The notes under the pieces are model-generated. The model made no database searches and was not told the DNA's origin. It saw nothing but the letters and a program-made list of their open reading frames with translations. The translations under genes and the position numbers were made by a program. DNA of 64,000 nucleotides, from assembly GCA_034696485.1 (NCBI GenBank), contig JAQIWT010000004.1, forward strand, positions 33,999-97,998, written 5' to 3'. Positions 1-9,157 of the stretch are shown in pieces. Within the stretch, counting starts at the first letter, position 1, and every line of letters begins with the position of its first letter. Source of the stretch: Isohypsibius dastychi. Its lineage: Eukaryota > Tardigrada > Eutardigrada > Parachela > Isohypsibiidae.

Positions 1-1002
1 CCAAGATGGTGATGTCTCAAATGCCACTATTGACATCTCGAGAAGATCTTTCACAGCCCTAGAAACTTTTTCCGAAGGCTTGTAATTGAGAGGAACCACC
101 GCGTTGATCCTCTTGTCTGCGGCGGCTTTAAGCTTTTTAGCCTCTCGTGCATCGACATTCACTGCTTCGGATGCGTCCAGAAGACCCTCCAAAGCGCTAA
201 GAATTTTGGTATGATTCAGCAATCTTATGTTGGGGACTCGAGTGGTGTCAAGAGAATGTGCTCGAGCCGCCATTTTGAGTATTTGAGCTGGCGCTAGAAG
301 AGAAAGCGTTTTCTTCGTTGTCTCATCAAGAATATCTTCCTCCTCGAACTCCCTGTCGGAATCTGAATCATTCGAGTCGGACGAGGATGTTGCACCGTCA
401 GAGACTTGCGGATACTTCAAAGCCATCACAACATTCTTAGCCACATCACGTACAATACCACCTCCATGTGCTTGCATAACCCGAGTCACAGCATCTTCCG
501 TTTCCATTTCCAATGCATCAAGGTTATTTTCCTCGAAGAACGCCCTGATAACGCGTTCCGCAGAGAAATCTGCAGTTTCAAATGCTTCCCGGATCGCCTT
601 TTTGGCGGCCTTCACATCTTCAGCCAACTCGAGTGCAACAGCATCCGCCGCAAATCCACTGAGCGTCGGGTATTTCCACTTAATCTCGTCTCTTGCCCAG
701 ATCTCACTCTCTACAAATTCAAGTATCGTCCTGAATCTTCGCTTAGAGCCCACCTTGCCATTGGTCTCTACGTTTCCGAGACCATTTTTCTCCTTTTGTT
801 CATCGAAAGTCTCGGCGGGACCATCTCCAGCTTGAGTCGGCGCGACTTCCGTAGCCTCAATAGTCTTTCCGGGTACAAGCTGTTCGTCTGCCTCGGTTGA
901 TTCGAAAACCTGAGTTGGAGGGACCTCTGACACAGTTTCATCTTCGCTCCTCACTCGCTTGGGCGAATCGGTCCATTCTTCCTCATTATCTTCTGAAGAC
1001 AT
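1..1002 (-). CDS. Acidic hypothetical protein, N-terminal part (runs off the left edge)
   Basis: An uninterrupted frame of 334 codons begins with ATG at 1002 (MSSEDNEEEW) and is still open at base 1, so the C-terminus lies outside the window. The first ~85 residues are acidic and low-complexity, rich in Glu, Asp, Thr and Pro. A folded-looking part rich in aromatic and charged residues follows (FRTILEFVESEIWARDE). An acidic Ser/Asp run (SSSDSNDSDSDREFEEED) separates this from a helical C-terminal stretch with many Ala, Leu and Lys. No signal peptide or membrane segment is visible. I do not recognise a family; the acidic segments would fit a nuclear or nucleolar protein, but that is only an inference. 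The gene is divergent from the aldo-keto reductase gene. Confidence 0.7.
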   Translation of the reverse strand, partial: MSSEDNEEEWTDSPKRVRSEDETVSEVPPTQVFESTEADEQLVPGKTIEATEVAPTQAGDGPAETFDEQKEKNGLGNVETNGKVGSKRRFRTILEFVESEIWARDEIKWKYPTLSGFAADAVALELAEDVKAAKKAIREAFETADFSAERVIRAFFEENNLDALEMETEDAVTRVMQAHGGGIVRDVAKNVVMALKYPQVSDGATSSSDSNDSDSDREFEEEDILDETTKKTLSLLAPAQILKMAARAHSLDTTRVPNIRLLNHTKILSALEGLLDASEAVNVDAREAKKLKAAADKRINAVVPLNYKPSEKVSRAVKDLLEMSIVAFETSPSW

Positions 1003-1404
1003 TTTCGTTTAAACGTCGACTCACGAAATCACTATTCTATTACAGCGCCAGCACCTTCTCTAGACCCTCGTTTCTTTGATCGTCATCGACATATGGACCT
1101 ACAGACTCATATGTGTGGTTGTTTGTGAATTGAGAGAGTCAAGTTTCACGAATTGGATTTTTGAAATTTGAATTTATCGTAAGCCGTATCTTTCTGATCG
1201 TAAAGATAGCACGAAATGCAGGAAAAGAAAATGCAGGAGAACTTGAATATCTTGTGTTTGTGAAGATCCGGCCATTCCGCTCTTTTGTAAAAACTTGGAA
1301 AGCAACCTTCTCAGGTTATGGTTTAAAAAGTCACTGTTCCACTAATCTGCTCGATACGTTCGATCACATCGTTGTTGCTCAAATCAACTCTGGGCGGCCC
1401 GAAA
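1003..1404. other. Intergenic, divergent promoter region
   Basis: This 402-bp stretch separates two divergent genes and should hold both promoters and 5'UTRs. The open frame of the aldo-keto reductase continues upstream of its ATG without another ATG. No conserved promoter element could be identified by eye. Confidence 0.5.
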
Positions 1405-2469
1405 ATGACGTGGAGGATCATCCTTGGAGGTCTTGCATTTGCGACCGCAATAAAGGCAGTCTTTGCTGACCTCGATAGACAAGTATGTGCTGATCAGGAA
1501 GTTATTGTGCTCTCAAATGGCGTCGAGATGCCAAAGGTCGGCTTTGGCCTTGCGGGCATGAAGGGCGAGGAGACACGGTTGTCAATTAGGGAGCACCTCA
1601 AGCGTGGGTTTCGATTAATGGACGGAGCCGAAAGCACTGAATGGTATGATGATGAAACCGCCGGAGATGAACTCGGTAAGCTGAAATCATACACTAGAGA
1701 AGATATCTTCATAGTGACCAAGATTCACCCCACGAGGCTTACTTATGAGGACGCCTACCAGTCTGTAACGGAAATGCTTGTCAGATGGAACAATACTTCC
1801 TACCTTGACCTCGTTCTCCTACACTATCCTGAATGCGGTGATTGGATACCAAACTGCAAGGACAAGAAAGGGGGAGATTGGAAGGGAGCCTACAAAGCCA
1901 TGCAGGAGCATTACCAAGCTGGACGCATCAGGTCGTTGGGAGTGTCGAATTTTGAAATCGACCAGCTTAATGAATTGGTGGAGTTTGCGGAGGAAGGGCC
2001 ACACGTCATTCAGAATTGGCTGGATCCTTATCATCAGGCACGTGACTTGGTGGATTGGGCGAGAGAGCATGATATAGCGTTTACATCGTACTCATCATTT
2101 GGCATGCAATGGCAATTCAACTGGGTCAAGAAGAACCTTGTCTTCGAGAGCCACGTCTTGAGCAGAATAGCCGAGGAAGTTGATGCCCCTATTACTAGCG
2201 TAGTACTTGCTTGGTTACTCAAGAGGGACATCGCTGTCATTCCTAGAAGTGTAGACCCTGATCACATTGCTGAGAACGCAAAGTTTCTGCAGCCAGGATA
2301 CGCTAATGGTTTGCTAAATGATGATCACATGGCACAAATAGATGAACTAGATGGGGTATTTGACGCAGACTCAAGAGAAGCCTGTGATGCCGTGGCTGAG
2401 GAGGATAGGTGCGGTAACGACTTTGCGGATGGGTGGTGCAATGCTGCCTGTAGAGGGCTGGATTGGTAG
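1405..2469 (+). CDS. Secreted or ER-lumenal aldo-keto reductase
   Basis: This encodes an NAD(P)H-dependent aldo-keto reductase of 354 residues, a family that reduces carbonyl groups to alcohols. The fold starts at VEMPKVGFGLAGM. The catalytic tetrad is visible: Asp in RLMDGAE, Tyr in STEWYDDE, Lys in FIVTKIHP and His in LVLLHYP. The loop SLGVSNFE and the late segment AVIPRSVDPDHIAENAKF match the family's core and cofactor-binding parts. The ATG at 1405 is chosen because MTWRIILGGLAFATAIKAVFA is a good signal peptide; the frame upstream has no ATG. The C-terminus adds a Cys-rich tail (CDAVAEEDRCGNDFADGWCN), unusual for cytosolic AKRs and consistent with an oxidising, secretory compartment. The substrate cannot be told from sequence. 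Confidence 0.85.
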   Translation: MTWRIILGGLAFATAIKAVFADLDRQVCADQEVIVLSNGVEMPKVGFGLAGMKGEETRLSIREHLKRGFRLMDGAESTEWYDDETAGDELGKLKSYTREDIFIVTKIHPTRLTYEDAYQSVTEMLVRWNNTSYLDLVLLHYPECGDWIPNCKDKKGGDWKGAYKAMQEHYQAGRIRSLGVSNFEIDQLNELVEFAEEGPHVIQNWLDPYHQARDLVDWAREHDIAFTSYSSFGMQWQFNWVKKNLVFESHVLSRIAEEVDAPITSVVLAWLLKRDIAVIPRSVDPDHIAENAKFLQPGYANGLLNDDHMAQIDELDGVFDADSREACDAVAEEDRCGNDFADGWCNAACRGLDW

Positions 2470-2541
2470 ATAGCGACTGTCAGATTCAAACTTTACATAT
2501 ACATCTATCATATACCTTACGAGTGTGTGGGTTAACCATCT

Positions 2542-3453
2542 TTACAGCCAGAATTCATTGACTGCAAATGGATCGTTTTCGGCGTCTCCGCCTTCAGATC
2601 CTGCTTCCTGCTCGTCGTCATCAAATTCTTGATCGCCATCGTCATCTGAACTCGACACAGCGTCTTCCGAAACAGCCTTCAGAGGAGGAAGCACCTTAGG
2701 GGGTCGTACGGACTGCTTCCATGCCTCAGAGCTTTTAGAAATCGGAATCAGCATTTCAGGCTTCCTCAATTTGCGTTGACTCTTTGCCCATCCAGCTGGC
2801 GGTCTTCCACGCTTACCGCAGAGCGGCCCAATGACCGGGTTATTCGAGGAAATCAATCGCAATCCCTCGGCCTTGCTTTTGTAAAGCGCTCGGGCGTGGT
2901 CAAGTTGCAGAACGAAGCAGCAGTTCTTCTTTGAAGTCAGATCGGGTAACTTAATGATTCGGGCTGTCTGATAATGGAGCTTAATGATGGCAACCCTAGC
3001 GCCAATAGTGAGATCTTGATCCTGTGGAACGTATTGGGAGGCCTTTATTATCTTCTGCACCGCATCCTCTGCGTTGGCACAGTTTTTTATCCAAAACAAC
3101 TCGTCACGACAAGCTTTAATCTCCGAGCCGTCTTTGTCTAGCTTAACAATACACTTACTTCCAGGTTTGTCAATGACGAGACCGGTTTCGCCCGTTGAGA
3201 GCAGCGCGACTATCTTACCCACGAATTCCGTTCCTAATGATGACTTCAAGGCCGGTTGGTCGGTCAAGAAGAAGTCGACCTCCGGTGCAGGAACTAATAT
3301 CTTGGATAGGAGTTTCTCAAACGTCTTATCCACCAGCTGCTTCCGTGCAGTTAAGTCGTTCTTCACTAGTTCCAAATCTATTTTTTGCTTCTTCGCCTGG
3401 CGCAGAGTAAGCTCGCTCCACGGAATGGCGTGGATCATTCTTGCTCCGCTCAT
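2542..3453 (-). CDS. AT-hook-like nuclear protein of unknown function
   Basis: A 303-residue protein is predicted from ATG at 3453 (MSGARMIHAIPW). Residues ~20-65 are rich in Lys and Leu and probably helical. A central part of ~130 residues contains two beta-rich stretches (TGLVIDKPGSKCIVKL and TIGARVAIIKLHYQTARII) that could be small SH3- or Tudor-like barrels. CGKRGRPPAGW carries the GRP core of an AT-hook. The C-terminus is strongly acidic (SSSDDDGDQEFDDDEQ) and ends in NEFWL. Together these suggest a chromatin-associated protein, but I do not recognise the family. Just upstream, at 3501, the coding strand has GTGAGTAAGG, a strong splice-donor match, so a 5'UTR intron or a different N-terminus is possible. 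Confidence 0.7.
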   Translation of the reverse strand: MSGARMIHAIPWSELTLRQAKKQKIDLELVKNDLTARKQLVDKTFEKLLSKILVPAPEVDFFLTDQPALKSSLGTEFVGKIVALLSTGETGLVIDKPGSKCIVKLDKDGSEIKACRDELFWIKNCANAEDAVQKIIKASQYVPQDQDLTIGARVAIIKLHYQTARIIKLPDLTSKKNCCFVLQLDHARALYKSKAEGLRLISSNNPVIGPLCGKRGRPPAGWAKSQRKLRKPEMLIPISKSSEAWKQSVRPPKVLPPLKAVSEDAVSSSDDDGDQEFDDDEQEAGSEGGDAENDPFAVNEFWL

Positions 3454-3940
3454 TTGGTTCTTTTGTCCACTTCCACGTTCGTTCGTTTGGACCTTACTCA
3501 CCCGCTGTGGTTTATGGCTCGGTCTCCGTCGTGCGTTCGAGCGTCATTTGAATTCTGTCTCTCGTGCAATAAAAGGAGTAACGGCAACAAAGTGACCGAG
3601 TGCTGACCTTGAGAGGATAAGTGCTTTGTTGTTGTGTTGTGTTTTGTTTTTTTTAAATTGCTAGAGACCGTTGCCTGCGCTGTCTGATGATTTGAAAAGA
3701 CTCGTAACGTAAATATTCGTAGTTCGTGCCATGCCGCGGTTCCATTCCAAACCAAAATAAATAATGTTCATTATTCAAAACAATACTCAAAAGGACTGCA
3801 TTATTTGGAGTACTGGATTTCACCAAATCACATTCTTATCGGAACAAAGAATACTACACCACCGTACCTTGCGTGATCAGAACATCTTCGGTTGGAGGAA
3901 GCTGCTGGCTTGGATCACAGCAACATACGAGAGAGAGAGA
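3454..3940. other. Intergenic, divergent promoter region
   Basis: This region lies between the AT-hook gene and the small membrane-protein gene. It contains a T-rich run around 3635-3660 and a GA-repeat immediately before the ATG at 3941. An in-frame ATG at 3764 would extend the downstream protein by 59 residues, but the extension looks non-coding. Confidence 0.4.
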
Positions 3941-4285
3941 ATGACGGGAGGAAGGCTAACTTGGTTTTTTGTTGGGGCTGCCACGGGCTCGCTGATGTAT
4001 TACGCCACGGACACGGTGATGCTCTCACAATCGGGCAAGGCTGAGAAGAGAGCAGGTGAGATCCGAGAAGAGCTTGTCGGGTTCGTCTCCGGACCGATCA
4101 AGGAAGTTTCCAAAAAGGTCAAGGAAGTTGTCCTAATGCCGCTGCAGAAAGAAGTTAAGGAAAAGTTCGACGGTGCTTCGGCCATCCTTGATACTGACGT
4201 TAAGGGTTCGTGGAACAAGGGGCTCAAAGATGCTTATGGCGCCATAACGACGTTAGTATCAGGAAAGGAAGTTGGAAGCAAGTAG
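3941..4285 (+). CDS. Small single-pass membrane protein, possibly MICOS subunit MIC13-like
   Basis: A 114-residue protein starts at ATG 3941 with one N-terminal membrane segment (LTWFFVGAATGSLMYYAT) that contains small-residue packing positions. A charged amphipathic helix follows (KRAGEIREELVGFVSGPIKE), and a conserved-looking segment GSWNKGLKDAYGAITTLV comes near the end. The order short TM helix, amphipathic linker, then a (D)SWNxG motif recalls the mitochondrial inner-membrane crista-junction subunit MIC13/QIL1 and fungal Mic12. That is a comparison from memory and is weak for so short a protein. The alternative ATG at 3764 would give 173 residues; I prefer 3941 because small proteins of this type begin directly with the membrane helix. 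Confidence 0.55.
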   Translation: MTGGRLTWFFVGAATGSLMYYATDTVMLSQSGKAEKRAGEIREELVGFVSGPIKEVSKKVKEVVLMPLQKEVKEKFDGASAILDTDVKGSWNKGLKDAYGAITTLVSGKEVGSK

Positions 4286-5136
4286 AGCGAGTCTCGGATT
4301 ATTACTTCTCTAACAAGCGATAAATGCATAGTTGTCGTTGCACCATGTGACCCAAAGTTCGATGTAATGATAGATCCCTTCCATCTTCAATCGCGCGTTT
4401 AGATCCTAGCAGATTACCAAATGGAAGTCTGCCCAGTGCACTTTCATGTAGATCCCCACAGCGATTTCGACGAATTCTAAAAGCCTATAGGCGAATTATC
4501 GAGACACAAGGTTATCGATTTGGGCAAGGCCCCATAGCGTGTTTACAATGAGAGCCGCGCGGCAGAATTCTTGCTCAAAATCCTCCCACATTGATTATCA
4601 CTCGCATCGACAACAAATCTTGATCTAGGACTGTCGCATGGTTGGCAGATCAGCAAGCATGAATCATTTTGAAAATAGTCTGAGAGTGAAATTGTTGTTG
4701 GTATCGATCGATGAGACTGAACGTCACCCATGCAGGGAACATATGTACTCGGTTGACTCGACTCCGACAGACGGATATTTACTTTAAAAAATTATTTCTA
4801 GGAGGCCACAGTTTTGCTTTTTTAAATTTAAAAACACCGAGATGAGAGTCATTGTGAATTGAATCACAAAACACGGACAGGAGCTGCTCGTTCATCATAT
4901 GAATTTTTCATCGCGACTAGAGAAATCAGTAAGTCGAATTTTGGTCTCAAACTCTTGGTCGAGTGTTGAAAGAAGGAACAAGGAGGAGCTCGACAATATC
5001 CTTTGGAAATTGCGTCCGATTCTACAGTTCGAGCTTTTAAAAATAGAGCAAAGAGACTCAGCCATCGGGTATAGTCGAGACCTTTGTGAAAGAAGAGTCG
5101 AGTGCGGTCTTACTGGACAGGAGCCCAGAGTGGGAA
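4286..5136. other. Intergenic
   Basis: This 851-bp stretch lies between two same-strand genes. The frame of the downstream coiled-coil protein opens at GTG 5086 with no ATG before 5137. A second open frame at 4899-5228 lies in another phase and has no family features. An AT-rich patch occurs near 4780-4835. I see no gene here. Confidence 0.4.
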
Positions 5137-8100
5137 ATGGCGTCGCCAAGATCATCCTCGTCCTACTTCTTCTCAGTAGTGAAGCTAGTAGACGATGTCC
5201 TGGGATCCCGGGTAGACGGTCTAGCTGACTCGGCTTCTGCGGTACTCGAAACGGCGACCAACCGGGCCCTCGTCTCCGCCTCGCCAGTCGATTTCAGCGC
5301 GGCAGGCGATGTATCGGACGGAAAAGAGACTAGTGCGGTGAGCTCAAGCCCAATCGAAGCAGAGGTCAAGAGAAGATTGGAATCTGAGCTATCACGTGAG
5401 AGGAGCAAAATCGAAAGGGCTTTCCTCGAACGACTCGATGATGAGCGCGATAGTATTCGCAAGCAATTCGAGGCAATGATGGTTGAGAAACAGATGCGCT
5501 TTGAGAAACAGCTTGAAGCTGCAAATAGCAATGGCGTTGCTGGCGAGGTTCCAACTTTGCAAGAGTCGGGTGAGCAGAAGATCGCCGAACTCACTAATGC
5601 ATTGCATGCATCCATGAGCCAGTGCGAGGATGCTCAGAAGGCGGTTATCTATGCACAAAACGAGGCCGAAAAGCTGCAACAGGCCAAAGCTAGACTAGAG
5701 CAGGATTTTCGTACACTTGCTGCTGAGAAGGCTGAGGCGGTTTTCTTGTTAGAAGAAGCTCGTGAACAACAAGCAGGGCTCGCAACACCTGATTTTGATG
5801 CGAAGATCCAGCAGCTCGAGAAAGAGAAGATATCACTCATGCGAGAGACAGACGAAGCCGTTCAGCGCGCTCTCGAGTTCCAAGCTCAGACCGCGGTGTA
5901 CCAAACTCAACTCTCGCAGATCAATCAGACTATTTTAGCCGAAAGGCATGAGTTGGACGAGCTGCGACGAGCAATGAACTCGAAGCTGGCTCTGGAGATT
6001 GAAATAGAGGCGTTGAAGAAGCAGCTGGATCAGCGAGATGCGCTTTTGGCCGAGATGAAGACTCATGTTGAGGAGCGTAACGTGAAGCTGGAGCGGGTGG
6101 GTCGGCAGATCGAAGACGGTAACAGCCAAACGGGTGAATTTGAAGCGCTCTTGGAAGAAGAGCGGAAGTCAACTAGGAGAGCAGTCGAGGAACGAAACCG
6201 AGCGCTTGAAGACGGTCGTGTCCTTGCGGAATCCCTTTCGAGTGTGCGAGAATCGGTTGACCGTCTCAATCAAGAGCGCGAGGAGATGCAACAACGCATC
6301 AACGATATTTTGGCATTGAACTCACCAGACGAGAGCGAGCGAGTCGAGTTACTGAGACAGATTGGTGACCAACAAAGAGAATTAGATCGCTTAGCTTCTG
6401 AGCATGATCTGATGGCCCTGACTAACCAAAGGCTTGAGGCGAAGGTCGCACAGCTTATGAATGAATTGGAAACAAGCCTCAGTCAACAACAGTCTGTTGT
6501 ACATAGCGGTAATGCACTTTTAGATGACTCTGCAGTTGAAGCACTTGTTGAGGAGCGACTTTCTAGGGCGAGGTCGGAACTCGAGGCCTCAGTAAGACGA
6601 GATGTCGAGGCCGAATTTGTCGTCAAGCAGGCTCATTATGACTCTCTAACAGAAGAAAAAAAGATTGCTGCGAGGTTAGAGCTTGAGACATCAATAAGAC
6701 GAGAAATTCAACAAGAATTTGCGGCCAGACAGAACGAAATGGAGGCTGAGCGCAAACAGTTTGAAGAGGCCTTGAAGAATCTGGAATCCCGTTTCGATTC
6801 CTCGGGGTCAGTTGCAAACGATAACTTCAATGCGATGGAGGAGCGGCTGAGAGGAGCGGAAGACTTGCTAGCGGAGAAATTGAGCCTAATTGGCGAGACC
6901 CAGGCTCAGTTAGCAGACAAGACCAGAATGGTGAGTGAGATGCAGTCTCAGCTCAATTTGAAAATTGAAATGGAACAAATGTTGCGGACTGAGGTTGATG
7001 CAAAGTCTAGCGCCGTTACCGAATTGGAGACACGATTACACTCGATGGAATCGAAGGAGACATCATTGCGAAATGAGTTGTTGGCCAAGGACAGCGCGCT
7101 CGAAAAGGCCGAGGCAGAGATTATTGAGAGGTTGGATCAAATAGACCGCATGAAAACGCAGAATGAAGAGGCGATTGTATTACTCGAGCGAGGATACAAC
7201 TCGCAGAAGTCTCTATATGAGCAGGAAATTGCTCGTTTGTCTGGTTTATTGGCTGAGTGTGAGTCCCAACTGTCATCTATGCGAAGGGAGATGCAGGAGT
7301 GCGACGCCGAATGGCAAATTCGAGTTTCTAGCTTGCAAACAGATCTGCTTCGATCGCTTGGGGAAGGTGAGAATTGGGAAAGGTTGAAAAATACCCAGGA
7401 ATTAGCCGATACTGCCAAAAGCGAATTGGAAGCCATTGTGAAGGCGAAGGACGAGGAGTTGCAAGCTCTGAGGGAGATGCTTGACAAGGCAACATTAGAA
7501 CTTAAATCAAACAACATGGTAAACGAGGGATCCAAACGCGAGATGGAAGCGATGATTGAAGCTCTAAGAAAGGAGCGGGATGACCTTGTACGCGAAAAGA
7601 ATATTCTTGAAAAAACCTTCAGGGAACGGGAAAGACACTTGAAGGAGAAGGCAGATGAAGTCGTGCGAAAGAAGGTCGAGAGGGAGAGGGAGAAGATCGT
7701 TGCCGATACTTCTCAGCGCATCTCGACCGAATCAATTGCTTTGCAGCGAGAGATTGATGACCTCAACATGCAGTTAAGAAAGATAAAAGACGAAACAGTG
7801 AAGACCCTCGAGCGCGATTTGGAGGAGACAAGAGGGAAGCTGAAACGGGTGCAAGACGAAAACTTGCATGCAGAGAAAGAGTCTGGCCGTGACCAGGAGT
7901 CTAAGATTCGATCTTTGAGAGATTCCCATGACGCTGAGGTTCGAAGCTTACGAGAGTCACTCAACAGGGAGCACGAGAGCAAGGTTCGAGCGATGAAGGA
8001 TAAACTAGAGGATGTTGTGAAAAAGCGTGTCGCGAAGGCAAAAGATCAATGGGATTTGGCTGCAAAGGTTGATATTGAGAGACAAGTGGATGTGAGAGAA

Positions 8101-8901
8101 CGGGAGCTGAAAGCCAGTATGGAGGATGTTGCCAAGAAGCACTCTTCGAGGGACCGGGAAAAGCTTGTGGCCGAGTTTGATCAGGAGAGATTAAGGCTTC
8201 AGTCAGAACTCGAGCGAGCACAAGCCCGAGTAATTTTCCTAGAGGATGTTACCCAACGAGTCCAACAATCGTTGGAAGCATCGGAAAAACGAGCTGCATC
8301 CTCAAGGGAATCAATTCTGAGTGAGGTGGAGAGAGAGATGCGAATTGAGCGTGAAGAGCTCGCCAAGTTGAGGGAGACAAATCAGGCGAGAATTTCTGCG
8401 CTTGAAAGTTCACTCAAGTTCGAGCGCGATGAAAACGCCAAACTCAAGACGAGACTGACGAGAACGGATAAGGACTCCTCGATGGAGAGAGATCTCGCTC
8501 AACAGCTTGCAGAGAAGCTCAGGGACGAATCCAACCTTCGACGGGAAGCCTTGGCTCAACTGGACAAATGCCGTGATCGTAATGAGCACGTAGAAGCTGA
8601 AAACAAAGTTATGCGGGAGGAAATCATTGCCCAGAAGGATCTTTTAGAAAAAGTGAGCAAGGGGGAGTCAAGAGCGGTAGCATCTCTCAAACAACAACTG
8701 GCGGGATCTCAAAAACTTCTAAGTGAGGCCACACATGAGCTGCATGATACAACAAGCGCTATAGAGGAGCTGCAAGAGGCAGCCACCAGAGTGAAAGGTG
8801 AAGCCCTGCAGAGCTTGGTGGCGTCTCTGGGTAAGAACAAGGTCAAGAGCTATTTTGCTGCATGGAGAGACGGCGGCGAGTCTGTCAAGAAGAAGGATTG
8901 A
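5137..8901 (+). CDS. Large coiled-coil protein, golgin- or centrosome-like
   Basis: This is one exon of 1254 codons. After a short non-coiled N-terminus (MASPRSSSSYFFSVVKLVDD) almost the whole chain, from about residue 70 to 1220, is heptad-rich with very high Glu, Arg, Lys, Leu and Gln and almost no Pro. Such chains form long parallel coiled coils, as in golgins, centrosomal and basal-body proteins. The last ~30 residues (ALQSLVASLGKNKVKSYFAAW) leave the heptad pattern and may be a short targeting or binding motif. No GRIP, motor or FHA domain is visible, so the location remains open. The ATG at 5137 is the first in frame; the frame extends to 5086 with only a GTG. Confidence 0.8.
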   Translation: MASPRSSSSYFFSVVKLVDDVLGSRVDGLADSASAVLETATNRALVSASPVDFSAAGDVSDGKETSAVSSSPIEAEVKRRLESELSRERSKIERAFLERLDDERDSIRKQFEAMMVEKQMRFEKQLEAANSNGVAGEVPTLQESGEQKIAELTNALHASMSQCEDAQKAVIYAQNEAEKLQQAKARLEQDFRTLAAEKAEAVFLLEEAREQQAGLATPDFDAKIQQLEKEKISLMRETDEAVQRALEFQAQTAVYQTQLSQINQTILAERHELDELRRAMNSKLALEIEIEALKKQLDQRDALLAEMKTHVEERNVKLERVGRQIEDGNSQTGEFEALLEEERKSTRRAVEERNRALEDGRVLAESLSSVRESVDRLNQEREEMQQRINDILALNSPDESERVELLRQIGDQQRELDRLASEHDLMALTNQRLEAKVAQLMNELETSLSQQQSVVHSGNALLDDSAVEALVEERLSRARSELEASVRRDVEAEFVVKQAHYDSLTEEKKIAARLELETSIRREIQQEFAARQNEMEAERKQFEEALKNLESRFDSSGSVANDNFNAMEERLRGAEDLLAEKLSLIGETQAQLADKTRMVSEMQSQLNLKIEMEQMLRTEVDAKSSAVTELETRLHSMESKETSLRNELLAKDSALEKAEAEIIERLDQIDRMKTQNEEAIVLLERGYNSQKSLYEQEIARLSGLLAECESQLSSMRREMQECDAEWQIRVSSLQTDLLRSLGEGENWERLKNTQELADTAKSELEAIVKAKDEELQALREMLDKATLELKSNNMVNEGSKREMEAMIEALRKERDDLVREKNILEKTFRERERHLKEKADEVVRKKVEREREKIVADTSQRISTESIALQREIDDLNMQLRKIKDETVKTLERDLEETRGKLKRVQDENLHAEKESGRDQESKIRSLRDSHDAEVRSLRESLNREHESKVRAMKDKLEDVVKKRVAKAKDQWDLAAKVDIERQVDVRERELKASMEDVAKKHSSRDREKLVAEFDQERLRLQSELERAQARVIFLEDVTQRVQQSLEASEKRAASSRESILSEVEREMRIEREELAKLRETNQARISALESSLKFERDENAKLKTRLTRTDKDSSMERDLAQQLAEKLRDESNLRREALAQLDKCRDRNEHVEAENKVMREEIIAQKDLLEKVSKGESRAVASLKQQLAGSQKLLSEATHELHDTTSAIEELQEAATRVKGEALQSLVASLGKNKVKSYFAAWRDGGESVKKKD

Positions 8902-9157
8902 ATGGCTTTCTCTGTAGATGATTGGTTAGGTGGGCCCAAGATACATCAGAAACATTATTTCGCAAAGTGAACTGGACATGTAAAATTCAAACTAAAACTC
9001 CTCTTGAACTTGTAATTTCGTGGGGTAGGTTAACGATTACTTTAGCGTACATTTGCCATCTTCCTAGAAGGTATGATTCAATTGAGCTATCTTGGCGATG
9101 TTTTTTATCAAGCATTTTGCAGCACCGAATTCTTGGTGCTTAATGCGACGAGCCATA

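Noticed and set aside
4899..5228. Open frame overlapping the start of the coiled-coil gene
   Set aside because: It is in another frame from the long coiled-coil protein, has no family match, and could not be joined by a convincing intron.
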